Source: Acidimicrobiaceae bacterium
GTDB taxonomy: Bacteria; Actinomycetota; Acidimicrobiia; Acidimicrobiales; Bog-793
Direction: 5' to 3'
Length of the DNA stretch: 33,816 nucleotides
Assembly (NCBI GenBank): GCA_027335685.1
Contig: DAHWHN010000084.1
Span: 1-33,816, forward strand
In this document: positions 9,179-19,534 of the stretch, one piece after another
Layout of the letters: every line of letters begins with the position of its first letter
Position numbering within the stretch: position 1 is the stretch's first letter
Translations under genes and position numbers: made by a program
Notes under the pieces: generated by a model
Told to the model about the DNA's origin: nothing
The model's input: the letters and a program-made list of their open reading frames with translations, nothing else
Database searches by the model: none

Positions 9179-10855
9179 ATGCCTGACAGATCGGGCCGGC
9201 TGCGTGCGTGGCGCAACCGCCGGCGAGAGAGGAAGTCCGCACGCAGCGCCGTGCGACGCCGCCTGACGCGGACGGGGATCGCCGTCGTCCTGGTCGTCGT
9301 GATCGTCCTCGGGGGCGGGATCGGCTACGCGATCTACCGCGTCGACTCGATCAAGAGGATCCACGTCCGGGGGCTCCAGCCCGTGGCGTCTAAGGGGCAC
9401 TTCAAGGGGATCGAGGACATCCTCCTCGTCGGATCGACGTCGCGGTGCGCCCTCAAGGTCCAGAACCCCGCGTTCGGGCTCTGCCAGGACGGCGTCAACG
9501 GCATCAATAGCGACGTCGTGATGGTGCTCCGCCTGGACGGCGCGACGCACAAGGTGACGCTGCTCTCCTTTCCCCGCGACACCTTCATCCCGAACGCGCG
9601 CCCGGGTCAGTACAACCGGATCGACTCGGCGCTCGTGTACGGGCCGAGCCAGCTCGTCGCTGCGATCGAAGAGGACTTCGGCGTCCCGATCAACCACTAC
9701 GTCGTGCTCAACTTCGACACCTTCGCGGGCGTCGTCGACGCGCTCGGGGGAGTCAACGTCTACTTTCCCGACCGCCTCTACGACAACTACTCCCAGCTCG
9801 ACATCACCAAGACGGGCTGCCTGCACCTCAACGGCTTCCAGGCACTCGCCCTCGTGCGCGCCCGCCACATGTACTACTGGACCAAGGGCCAGACGATGGA
9901 CGTCGCGGCGATCAAGGCCGGGAACTACGGGGCCTCGGGCGGGGAGTACGACGGCTCGGGCGACATCGGGCGGATCGAGCGTGACCACATCTTCTTGAAG
10001 ATCCTCGCGAGCGAGGTCGCGCACCGGGGCCTCGGCAACCCCGTGACGGACCTCAAGCTGCTCGACGCGGTCGCGCCGCAGCTGGAGGTCGACTCGTCCT
10101 TCGGCGTCGGCGAGATGCTCCACCTCGTGCGCGCCTTCCACGGGATCGACATCGGTGCCTCCCCGGAGACGACGCTGCCGGTGATCGAGGACACCCAGCC
10201 CTACATCTACGAGGGCTACAACTATGGCGACCTCGTGTTCCCGAGCGCTCCGCAGGACCAGGAGGCGATCCAGGCCTTCATGGGCCCGATCCCGGGCGTG
10301 AGCCTGAACCCTGCGTCGGTCTCGGTGTCGGTCCTCGGTGGGATCGGCTCGCCGACGGCGACGACGCGCACGGCAGCGCAGCTCGCGAAGCTCGGCTACC
10401 ACGTCGTCGGCGAGGGCGAGCAGACCCCGGTCGGTCCGATCTCGGAGACGAGCGTCATCTACTCGCCGGGCCACATCGCCGAGGGCCAGCGGGTGCTCGC
10501 CTCGCTGTCGGGAGCGGTCGCGCTCGGCGTCGGCAAGACCTTGGACGGGGCCGACGTCACGGTCGTGACGGGGACGGACTTCCACGTCCACGGCGGCACG
10601 CTCCCGAAGCTCACGGCGTCCACCACCGCCGCCCCCGTCGCGGCCCGAGCCTCGCGCATCACGCTCGCGGCCCTCGTGCGCACCGTCCTCGTCTCGAGCA
10701 GCTCGCCCGGCTACGCGGACAACGGGGTCCTCGCCCCGCCGACGCCGGCGGTCGCGAGCGTCCCGCCCTACGACCCCCGGGCGTGCCCGTCGACGAGCCA
10801 CGCTCCGGCCGGCCACGGGTCGTCGCACGCTCGCCGCACGCGCTCGTCCGGCTGA
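9179..10855 (+). CDS. LytR-CpsA-Psr (LCP) family cell-envelope protein with LytR_C-like C-terminal domain
   Basis: N-terminal TM helix; 'DVVMVLRLDGATHKVTLLSFPRDTFIP', 'RIDSALVYG', 'VDALGGVNVYFP', 'ALALVRARHMYY', 'GDIGRIERDHIFLKIL'. Confidence 0.93.
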   Translation: MPDRSGRLRAWRNRRRERKSARSAVRRRLTRTGIAVVLVVVIVLGGGIGYAIYRVDSIKRIHVRGLQPVASKGHFKGIEDILLVGSTSRCALKVQNPAFGLCQDGVNGINSDVVMVLRLDGATHKVTLLSFPRDTFIPNARPGQYNRIDSALVYGPSQLVAAIEEDFGVPINHYVVLNFDTFAGVVDALGGVNVYFPDRLYDNYSQLDITKTGCLHLNGFQALALVRARHMYYWTKGQTMDVAAIKAGNYGASGGEYDGSGDIGRIERDHIFLKILASEVAHRGLGNPVTDLKLLDAVAPQLEVDSSFGVGEMLHLVRAFHGIDIGASPETTLPVIEDTQPYIYEGYNYGDLVFPSAPQDQEAIQAFMGPIPGVSLNPASVSVSVLGGIGSPTATTRTAAQLAKLGYHVVGEGEQTPVGPISETSVIYSPGHIAEGQRVLASLSGAVALGVGKTLDGADVTVVTGTDFHVHGGTLPKLTASTTAAPVAARASRITLAALVRTVLVSSSSPGYADNGVLAPPTPAVASVPPYDPRACPSTSHAPAGHGSSHARRTRSSG

Positions 10856-10880
10856 CCCCGGTCCTCGCGGCTGCCGGGCG

Positions 10881-11591
10881 TCAGCTCCCGGCGGCGACGA
10901 ACTGCTCGCCGGACAGCACGGGAACGCAGCTGCTCACGTCGAGCTGAGCCGCCCAGTCGGCGTCGCCGAGGTGCCCGACCGAGGCGAGCTGGCGAGCCGA
11001 CGCCGACTCGCGCACGAGGGCGAGCGGCTCGGCCGCGAACCCGGCCTCGGCGACGGTGGCCTCCGGCGAGCGGCTGCCCGGCAGGCCGCGCAGGATCGCC
11101 GCGCTGCCGAGGATGTCCTCGACCGCGGGACGCAGCGTCCCGTCCGCCGCGAGGTCGCCAGCTGCGATGACGCCGACGGGAAACGGTGCCCCGGCGACGT
11201 AGCGGGCGACGGCGCCGGCGTTGCGCAGCGAGCCGGCGACGACGAGCGCCCCGGTGTCCGCGGCGGCGAGGGCGCAGGTGGCGCCGTTGAGCGACGGCAG
11301 CACGACGCGGGCCCCTGCCGGTAGGACCAGCAGCGACTCGGGCGACAGCGACGGTCCCCCGGGCACCGAGCCGTCCGCGACGAAGGTGTCGTGGCGGCTC
11401 GCAGCCGAGCGCGGCATCGGCCACCGTTCGGGCTCGACGACGAGACCGTGGCTGAGGCCGGTCTCGACGGCTGTCGAGAAGCGGAGGATGTCGACGACGA
11501 CGAGGGTCCTGCACGACGGGCCGATGCGTGCCACGCCCGGGGCGCCCCAGTCGAAGCGGATGTCGAAGCCGTCCTGCTGGGCCCAGGTCAT
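10881..11591 (-). CDS. 2-phosphosulfolactate phosphatase (ComB)-like protein
   Basis: 'LVVVDILRFSTAVETGLSHG', 'LPSLNGATCALAA', 'VVAGSLRNAGAVARYV', 'VGVIAAGD...RPAVEDILGSAAIL' resemble the ComB family. Confidence 0.8.
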   Translation of the reverse strand: MTWAQQDGFDIRFDWGAPGVARIGPSCRTLVVVDILRFSTAVETGLSHGLVVEPERWPMPRSAASRHDTFVADGSVPGGPSLSPESLLVLPAGARVVLPSLNGATCALAAADTGALVVAGSLRNAGAVARYVAGAPFPVGVIAAGDLAADGTLRPAVEDILGSAAILRGLPGSRSPEATVAEAGFAAEPLALVRESASARQLASVGHLGDADWAAQLDVSSCVPVLSGEQFVAAGS

Positions 11592-11706
11592 CCCGACAGT
11601 CTGGCCCTGCCGTCGCTGCGGCGCCTTCTGCCCAGCTCACGACGTCGGTGGGCGCGCCGGGCCGGTCCTTCTGGCGCTCGTGCCCGCCGTGCGATCCAAT
11701 GGCGCC

Positions 11707-13104
<1,398 letters not shown>

Positions 13105-13149
13105 CGCGAGACGGCCGGACGGGGGGCGTTTCGCCGGCCCGGCCCGGCG

Positions 13150-13548
13150 CTAATGGACCAGGCGGACGACGTCGCCGACCACGAGGGTGACGACGAGAGC
13201 CATGACGAGCAGGTAGATCCCCGATATCTGCCAGCGCAGACGGTGGTTGGCGAGCCAGAAGCGCCGGACGCCGCGGACGTCGAAGAACAGAGCGACGATC
13301 CCGAGCGGCAGCCCGACCCAGGGTCCGACGCTCGCCGCGACGCCGAGCAGGGGGGTGAGGATCGGCAGCACGACGTAGCTGAGCAGGCACCTCGTCGCCG
13401 AGAGCAGGATCGACCCGCTGAACAGCCGCTGCGCGGCCGCCTCGCTCACCGAGCCGCCCGCCTGCGGCACGCACAGCAGCCGGCACATGACCGCGTCGGC
13501 CGAGCGGCGCGGCGCGCCCTGCTCGACGGTAACGGCGACGTCGCTCAT
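13150..13548 (-). CDS. Small membrane protein of unknown function
   Basis: 132 aa with several hydrophobic segments; GGGAGG upstream of ATG. Confidence 0.6.
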   Translation of the reverse strand: MSDVAVTVEQGAPRRSADAVMCRLLCVPQAGGSVSEAAAQRLFSGSILLSATRCLLSYVVLPILTPLLGVAASVGPWVGLPLGIVALFFDVRGVRRFWLANHRLRWQISGIYLLVMALVVTLVVGDVVRLVH

Positions 13549-13668
13549 CGAGAGCCTCCCGGCCGGACCGGGACCGCGCGACCGTGCCGTGTGCCACGAC
13601 GACCGCGGGAGCTGCGCACGCTGCCAAGGCTAGGGCGCACGGCGTTCGACCGCCAGCCGCCCCGCTCC

Positions 13669-14688
13669 TTAGGCCCGGGCGTCCCGCCCGCGCAGCCGTG
13701 CGAGCTGGGCGTCGCGGATGGCAGGAGACTGCCCGAAGACGAGGAGGAACAGGGCTTCGCGTGCGAGGCGCTGTGCGTGGTCGCCGACCGTCACCGCACG
13801 GCCGCCCGAGGCGACGACGAGCTCGGCCGCGGCGTCGAGCGCGAGCGCCGACGCGTCTGCCCGTGCGCCGGGGAGCTCGTCGGGCCCGGCCGCGTCGAGC
13901 AGCGCGCGCGCCGTGTCGACGCGCCCGGCGAGCTCGGAGGAGCCGAGCAGCGCCGCGCACCGAAGCGCGAGCCCGAGGGCGAGTGAGCCGTTCGGGCGCA
14001 GACCCGCACGGTCGCGCGCCTGCCACTCGGCGAAGGGCTCGACGAGGGTGACGCGCTCGGGCCCGACCACCAGCCCGGAGAAGGTGAGCGTGACGGTCGA
14101 GCTCGCGGCGACGGCCGCGAGCGCGAGCGGCGACGCGTCGAGCTCCGGCGAGCGCACGGCGTCGACGAGGCACCAGACGACGTCACCGCCGTCGGTGCGG
14201 GCGGCGACGTGGACGACGTCGACGCGCTCCCAGCCCGTCACCCAGGGGGCGGTGCCGTCGAGCACCCATCCCTCGCCGTCGCGCGACGCGACGAGCAGGG
14301 GCCGGCCCGGCCGGCGCAGGGAGCCGAAGGCGACTCCGGCGCGGCACTCGCCGCTGCAGAGTCGCCGGAGCCATCGCTCGCGCAGCTCGCCGCGTGCGTG
14401 CGCGATCGTGCGGACCGCACCGTGGTGCTGGGCCCACACGAAGGTCGTGGTGAGGCAGCCCCCGGCCAGGGCCTCGACGACGAGGCCGGCGGTCCGGGCG
14501 TCGGCGGCGAGCCCGCCGGCGTCGGGGGGACCGACCAGGCCGTAGAGACCGGACGAGGCGAGCGCGTCGAGCAGGTCGCGCGGGACGACCGCGGAGGCAT
14601 CGGTCGCGAGCGCCGCGGGGAACAGCACCTCGTCCGCGAGGCGCTGTGCCTCTCGCACGATGTCGACCTCGCCGCGCGTCGTCTCCAC
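13669..14688 (-). CDS. Acyl-CoA dehydrogenase-like protein
   Basis: 'LASSGLYGLVGPPDAGG', 'GECRAGVAFGSLRRPG', 'DGTAPWVTGWERVDVVHVAART', C-terminal 'FLLVFGQSPAIRDAQLARL'; start codon uncertain. Confidence 0.75.
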   Translation of the reverse strand: METTRGEVDIVREAQRLADEVLFPAALATDASAVVPRDLLDALASSGLYGLVGPPDAGGLAADARTAGLVVEALAGGCLTTTFVWAQHHGAVRTIAHARGELRERWLRRLCSGECRAGVAFGSLRRPGRPLLVASRDGEGWVLDGTAPWVTGWERVDVVHVAARTDGGDVVWCLVDAVRSPELDASPLALAAVAASSTVTLTFSGLVVGPERVTLVEPFAEWQARDRAGLRPNGSLALGLALRCAALLGSSELAGRVDTARALLDAAGPDELPGARADASALALDAAAELVVASGGRAVTVGDHAQRLAREALFLLVFGQSPAIRDAQLARLRGRDARA

Positions 14689-14872
14689 CTGGACCCGTCC
14701 CGTCCCGTCCGCGCCACGTCCGGGCGAACGGCACGAACCTACCGGTTGCCCGGGCGGCCCCGGCCGAGGTGCCGCGCGCTGCCGCGAAGACCGGGGGCCG
14801 ACCAGGTCACGCCGGGCGCGGACCGTTACTATCCCGGCCCGGAGATATGTCGCGTCGCCGATCGCCGAAGGG

Positions 14873-15976
14873 GTGGGTGAGGCCGTGGTCGCGCTCGGGC
14901 TGCGCCCGACGTTGCGGGATGTCGCGAAGCTCGCCGGGGTGCATCCGGCGACGGCGTCGCGCGCGCTCAACGCCGAGACGCGCGCCCTCGTCGCCGCCGA
15001 CACCGTGCGCCGGGTCGAGCAGGCAGCTGCCGCCCTCGACTACAGGCCGGACCGGCTCGCCCGCAGCCTGAAGACGGGGCACTCCACGACCGTCGGCGTC
15101 GTCGTCCCGGACCTCACGAACCCGCTGTTCCCGCCGATCGTGCGCGGCATCGAGGAGGGCATCGAGGCGCGCGGCTACGTCGCGCTCGTCGCGAACACCG
15201 ACAACGACGAGCAGCGCGAGCGCCGCGTCGTCGAGGAGATGCGAGACCGCGCCGTCGACGGCATCGTCTTCGCGACGGCGCGCCGGCACCATCCGCTCCT
15301 CGTCGAGTGCGCGAGCGCCGGCATGCCGCTCGTCTTAGTCAACCGGGTGAGCGACGAGGTCGACCTCGCGTCGGTGTCCGCGGACGACGAGGCGGGCGCA
15401 CGCCTCGCCGTCGAGCACCTCGTCGCGCTGGGCCACCGGCTCATCGGCCACGTGGCAGGACCCCAGCACCTCTCGACCGGGATCGCCCGCCTGCGCGGCT
15501 TCCGCTCGGCGCTCGCGGCGGCCGGGCTCGATCCCGGAGCCGCGCCGGTCGCGTCCAGCCGGTCCTACTCCCCGGTCGAAGGGGCGCGCTGTGCCGCCGA
15601 GCTCCTCGCCCGCGTGCCGCTGCCGACGGCGATCGTCGCGGCGAACGACATGCTCGCGGTCGGGGCGCTGCGCGCGCTGCGTGCCGCCGGGCTCCGGTGC
15701 CCGGGCGACGTGTCCGTCGTCGGCTTCAACGACGTGCCGTTCATGGACCTCCTCGACCCGCCGCTCACGACCGTGCGGCTCCCGCACTACGAGATCGGCC
15801 TCGCCGCCGCGGAGCTGATGCTCGCGCGTATCGACGATCCGGGTCGCCCCCCGGAGGCGGTCGAGCTGCCGGCCCGGCTCGTCGTGCGCTCGTCGTGCGG
15901 CGCACCGCGTTGCCGTAGCCTCGAGCGAGGCGCGCCACGGCATCCGTGGAGCCGGCAAGGCGAGGAGGTCGTGCCG
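14873..15976 (+). CDS. LacI-family transcriptional regulator; frame continues without a stop into the downstream ALDH
   Basis: HTH 'PTLRDVAKLAGVHPATASRALN', 'VGVVVPDLTNPLFPPIVRGIEEG', 'AIVAANDMLAVGALRAL', 'VSVVGFNDVPFMDLLDPPLTTVRLP'. End set at the ALDH start because there is no stop codon; start could be 14873 or 14885. Confidence 0.9.
15916..15949 (+). promoter_or_regulatory. Putative internal promoter/operator before SSADH: tagcct -10-like box overlapping cctcg-ag-cgagg, followed by ccacgg-cat-ccgtgg hairpin
   Basis: tagcct 15916-15921; inverted repeat 15919-15930; hairpin 15935-15949. Confidence 0.35.
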
Positions 15977-17461
15977 ATGTCGTCGAGCGCAGCGGATCTA
16001 CACGGCGAGGTGTTCGCTGCGATGGCCGACCGGGTGCCGACGCGTTGCTTCGTCGGCGGCCGGTGGCGGCCGTCGTCGGATCGCGCCGAGATGCCGGTGT
16101 CCGACCCGGCGACCGGCCGCGTCCTCGTCCAGGTCGCCGACGGCTCCGTCGAGGACGCGACGGCTGCCGTCGACGCCGCGTCGGACGCGCTGCCCGCCTG
16201 GTCGGCGACGCCGCCGCGCGAGCGGAGCGAGATCCTGCGCCGGGCCTTCGAGGCCATGGTCGCCCGCAAGGAGGAGCTGGCGCGCCTCGTCGTGCTCGAG
16301 AACGGCAAGGCGTTCCCCGACGCGCTCGGCGAGGTCACCTACGCGGCCGAGTTCTTCCGCTGGTTCGCCGAAGAGGCGGTCCGCAACGCCGGAGAGGTCG
16401 CCGTCGCCCCGTCGGGCGCGAACAAGATCCTCGTCCTGCGCCAGCCGATCGGCGTCGCGGCCCTCGTGACGCCGTGGAACTTCCCGGCCGCCATGCTCAC
16501 ACGCAAGATCGGGCCCGCCCTCGCGGCGGGCTGCAGCGTGGTCTGCAAGCCGGCGTCGGAGACGCCCCTCACGGCACTGGTGATAGCGGGGATCCTCGAG
16601 GAGGCGGGCGTGCCCGCCGGGGTCGTCAACGTCGTCCCCTCGAGCCGCTCCGGTCCCGTCGTCGCCCGGATGCTCGCCGACGAGCGGGTGCGCAAGCTGT
16701 CCTTCACCGGCTCCACCGAGGTCGGTCGCCTCCTGCTCGCCGCTGCGGCGGACCACGTCGTGAGCTGCTCGATGGAGCTCGGCGGCAACGCGCCGTTCGT
16801 CGTGTTCGACGACGCCGACCTCGACGCCGCCGTCGCCGGCGCGCTGGTCGCGAAGATGCGCAACGGCGGCGAGGCCTGCACGGCCGCGAACCGGTTCTAC
16901 GTCCAGGCCGGCGTGGCGCGCGAGTTCTCCGAGCGCCTGGCGCACGCGATGGCCGAGCTGCGGATGGGCCCGGGCCTGCAGGAGGGCGTCGGGCTCGGAC
17001 CCCTCGTCAACGAGCCGAGCCGGGTGAAGGTGGCCGAGCTCGTCGAGGGGGCGCTCGCGACCGGCGCGCGCGCCGTCGTGGGCGGGGCCGTGCCGGACGG
17101 GCCCGGCTGGTTCTACCCCGCGACGGTGCTCGCGGACGTCGACCCGTCGGCAGCGATCCTCTCGAGCGAGATCTTCGGCCCCGTCGCGCCCGTCGTCGCC
17201 TTCTCCTCCGAGGCCGAGGCGATCGAGATGGCCAACGCGAGCGAGTTCGGCCTCGTGTCGTACTGCTACACCGGCGACCTGGCCAGGGGCCTGCGGGTGG
17301 CCGAGGCGCTCGAGTGCGGCATGGTCGGGTTGAACCGCGGTCTCGTCTCGGACCCGGCTGCACCCTTCGGCGGGACCAAGCAGAGCGGCCTCGGCCGTGA
17401 GGGAGGCCACGAGGGCATGCTCGAGTACCTCGAGCAGAAGTACGTCGCCTGCAGCTGGTAG
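15977..17461 (+). CDS. NAD(P)-dependent succinate-semialdehyde dehydrogenase-type aldehyde dehydrogenase
   Basis: 'VLENGKAFPDALGEVTYAAEFFRWFAEEAVR', 'TPWNFPAAMLTRKIGPALAAGC', 'FTGSTEVGRLL', 'MELGGNAPFVVFDDADLDAAV', 'GGEACTAANRFYV'; own GAGGAGG RBS before ATG. Confidence 0.95.
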   Translation: MSSSAADLHGEVFAAMADRVPTRCFVGGRWRPSSDRAEMPVSDPATGRVLVQVADGSVEDATAAVDAASDALPAWSATPPRERSEILRRAFEAMVARKEELARLVVLENGKAFPDALGEVTYAAEFFRWFAEEAVRNAGEVAVAPSGANKILVLRQPIGVAALVTPWNFPAAMLTRKIGPALAAGCSVVCKPASETPLTALVIAGILEEAGVPAGVVNVVPSSRSGPVVARMLADERVRKLSFTGSTEVGRLLLAAAADHVVSCSMELGGNAPFVVFDDADLDAAVAGALVAKMRNGGEACTAANRFYVQAGVAREFSERLAHAMAELRMGPGLQEGVGLGPLVNEPSRVKVAELVEGALATGARAVVGGAVPDGPGWFYPATVLADVDPSAAILSSEIFGPVAPVVAFSSEAEAIEMANASEFGLVSYCYTGDLARGLRVAEALECGMVGLNRGLVSDPAAPFGGTKQSGLGREGGHEGMLEYLEQKYVACSW

Positions 17462-17478
17462 CCCGGCTTCGTGGTCCG

Positions 17479-18003
17479 TCAGGACTGCGCGAGCCGCTCG
17501 AGCAGGGGAACCGCCGCCTCGAGCGCGGCCCGGTCCCCGTCCTCGAGGTCCGCGAGGACCCGGGCGAGCCAGGCACGGCTGCGTCGGCGGTCCTCGGCGA
17601 TCCGATCCCGGCCCGCCGCCGCGAGCTCGATGACCGACTGCCGCCGGTCGCTCGGGTGGGCGACGCGCGTCGCGAGCCCGAGCTGCTCGAGATGTGCGAT
17701 GACCCGCGTCATCGACGGCGGCTGGACCCGCTCGATCTCCGCGAGCGCCGTGGGCGAGAGCGGCCCGTACTTCGCGAGGCTCGCGAGCGCGGACAGCTGC
17801 GTCAAGGTGAGGGTGTCGTCGCTCTTCTCCGCCCGAAGGCGGCGAGCGAGGCGCATCACGGCGATACGCAGCGAGCTCGTGAGCTGGTCCTCGGAGTCGT
17901 CCTCCGCGCAGTCGCGCACCGCGTGCCCGGGCGGACCGGCCGTGCCCGCGGCGCCCGTGCCGGTCCCTGCGCCCGGTGGCTCCCCGCCCGGTCCGGTCGT
18001 CAC
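17479..18003 (-). CDS. MarR-family transcriptional regulator
   Basis: 'LTLTQLSALASLAKYGPLSPTALAEIERVQPPSMTRVIAHLEQLGLATRVAHPSDRRQSVIELAAAGRDRI'; GTG start overlaps the M20 stop (GTGA). Confidence 0.92.
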   Translation of the reverse strand: MTTGPGGEPPGAGTGTGAAGTAGPPGHAVRDCAEDDSEDQLTSSLRIAVMRLARRLRAEKSDDTLTLTQLSALASLAKYGPLSPTALAEIERVQPPSMTRVIAHLEQLGLATRVAHPSDRRQSVIELAAAGRDRIAEDRRRSRAWLARVLADLEDGDRAALEAAVPLLERLAQS

Positions 18004-19436
18004 GGCAGGGCTCCGAGGACGTGGGCGACACTCGCGGTGACCGCCTCGGCGGTCGGCAGGTGGAGGAACTCGTCGGGGCCGTGGGCGTTGCTCCCCGGCC
18101 CGAGGACGCCGGTCGCGAGGATCTGGGCACCGGGGAAGCGGGTCCCGAGCGTCGCGAGGAACGGGATCGAGCCGCCGAGCCCCATCGAGCGGGGCGGCGC
18201 GCCGAAGCAGGCGAGAGAGGCCTGCTCGAGCGCGTCCGTGAGCCACGGGGCCATCGCCGGAGCGTCCCACCCGTCGCCGGGCGACTCCCAGGTGAGCTGC
18301 ACCCGGGCGCCGTGCGGCGGGTCGGCCGTCACGGCCGCGTCGACGGCGTCCATCGCCCGCCGCGCGCTGCAGCCCGGAGGCAGGCGGATCGAGAGCTTGA
18401 GGGCGGTGTAGGGGCGCAGGACGTTCCCCGCCTCGGCGAGCGTCGGCAGGCCGTCCGCTCCGGTGACGGCGAGGGCCGGCCCCCAGGTGCCGCGCAGGAC
18501 CCGGTCGGCCGGGTCGTCGCCGGCGAGCTGCAACCCGTCGACGGTCGGGAACGTGCCGGCGGCGCCGGCGCCGTACTCGGACCCGAGCAGCTCCGCCTCG
18601 TCGCGCCGGTGGCGCGGGATCTCGGCCTGCAGCTCGTCGAGCAGCATCGCGCCTGTCCGCGCGTCCTCGATCCGGTCGAGCAGGGCACGTGCCACCCGGA
18701 ACGACGAGGGCACGATCCCCCCCGCCGACCCGCTGTGCACGCCCTGTTCGAGCACGTCGACGCGCAGCGTGGCGACGATGTTGCCCCGCAGCGACGTCGT
18801 GACCCAGAGCCGGTCGTAGGTGACGCAGCCCGAGTCGAGGCAGACGACGAGGTCGACCTGGCCGATGCGCGCCGACAGGGCGTCGAGGTAGGAGGCGAGG
18901 TCCGGGCTGCCGCTCTCCTCGCCCGACTCGACGAGCAGCAGGAGGCGGCCGTGCGGCGTGCCCGTCGCCGCGAGCGCGGCGAAGGCCTCGAACGCGGCGA
19001 ACGTCGCGTAGCCGTCGTCGGCCGTGCCGCGGCCGTAGAGCCGGTCGCCCTCGCGCACGGCGCGGAACGGCTCGAGGCCCGTGCGCCACGTCCCGAGCGG
19101 CGGTTGCTTGTCGAGGTGCCCGTAGACGAGGGCGGTCGAGCCCGCCCGTTCCGGGTCCGACGCCGCGACCTCGGCGAACAGCACCGGTGACCGTCCCGCG
19201 AGCTCGACGACCTCGACCGAGGCTCCCGGCACGCTGCGTCTGGCGCACCAGCTCCGAAGCAGCTGCGCGGCGCGCCGGATCTCGCCGCTCTCCTGCCACG
19301 ACGGGTCGAACGCGCTCGAGAGGCAAGCGATCGCCGTGTAGGCGCACAGGTCCGGGAGCACGTCGCGCTCGAAGCTGGCCCGCACGGCGTCGCGCAGCAG
19401 AGCGGCTCTCCCGGCGGTCGTGCTCCATCTGGCCAC
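18000..19436 (-). CDS. M20-family dipeptidase/metallopeptidase
   Basis: 'STALVYGHLDKQPPLGTW', 'LYGRGTADDGYATFAAFEA', 'LLLLVESGEESGSPDL', 'NAHGPDEFLHLPTAE'; 479 codons. Confidence 0.93.
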   Translation of the reverse strand: MARWSTTAGRAALLRDAVRASFERDVLPDLCAYTAIACLSSAFDPSWQESGEIRRAAQLLRSWCARRSVPGASVEVVELAGRSPVLFAEVAASDPERAGSTALVYGHLDKQPPLGTWRTGLEPFRAVREGDRLYGRGTADDGYATFAAFEAFAALAATGTPHGRLLLLVESGEESGSPDLASYLDALSARIGQVDLVVCLDSGCVTYDRLWVTTSLRGNIVATLRVDVLEQGVHSGSAGGIVPSSFRVARALLDRIEDARTGAMLLDELQAEIPRHRRDEAELLGSEYGAGAAGTFPTVDGLQLAGDDPADRVLRGTWGPALAVTGADGLPTLAEAGNVLRPYTALKLSIRLPPGCSARRAMDAVDAAVTADPPHGARVQLTWESPGDGWDAPAMAPWLTDALEQASLACFGAPPRSMGLGGSIPFLATLGTRFPGAQILATGVLGPGSNAHGPDEFLHLPTAEAVTASVAHVLGALP

Positions 19437-19534
19437 GACGGCAGTTGTAGCGCGCCGGGAGGGCCGGCGTCGCGCACCGGGTGGAGCGGTCGGGCGGACG
19501 AGCACCGGACGGCCCCGTGGGCGAGAATGGTGCC

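Noticed and set aside
10853-10885. Terminator-like cccgg…ccggg between convergent LCP and ComB-like genes
   Set aside because: Short 5-bp arms with a 12-nt loop, expected by chance at this GC content
16339-18130. Long minus-strand ORFs (15998-18130, 16339-16881) opposite SSADH
   Set aside because: Plus-strand SSADH motifs are continuous; the antisense products show no family signatures
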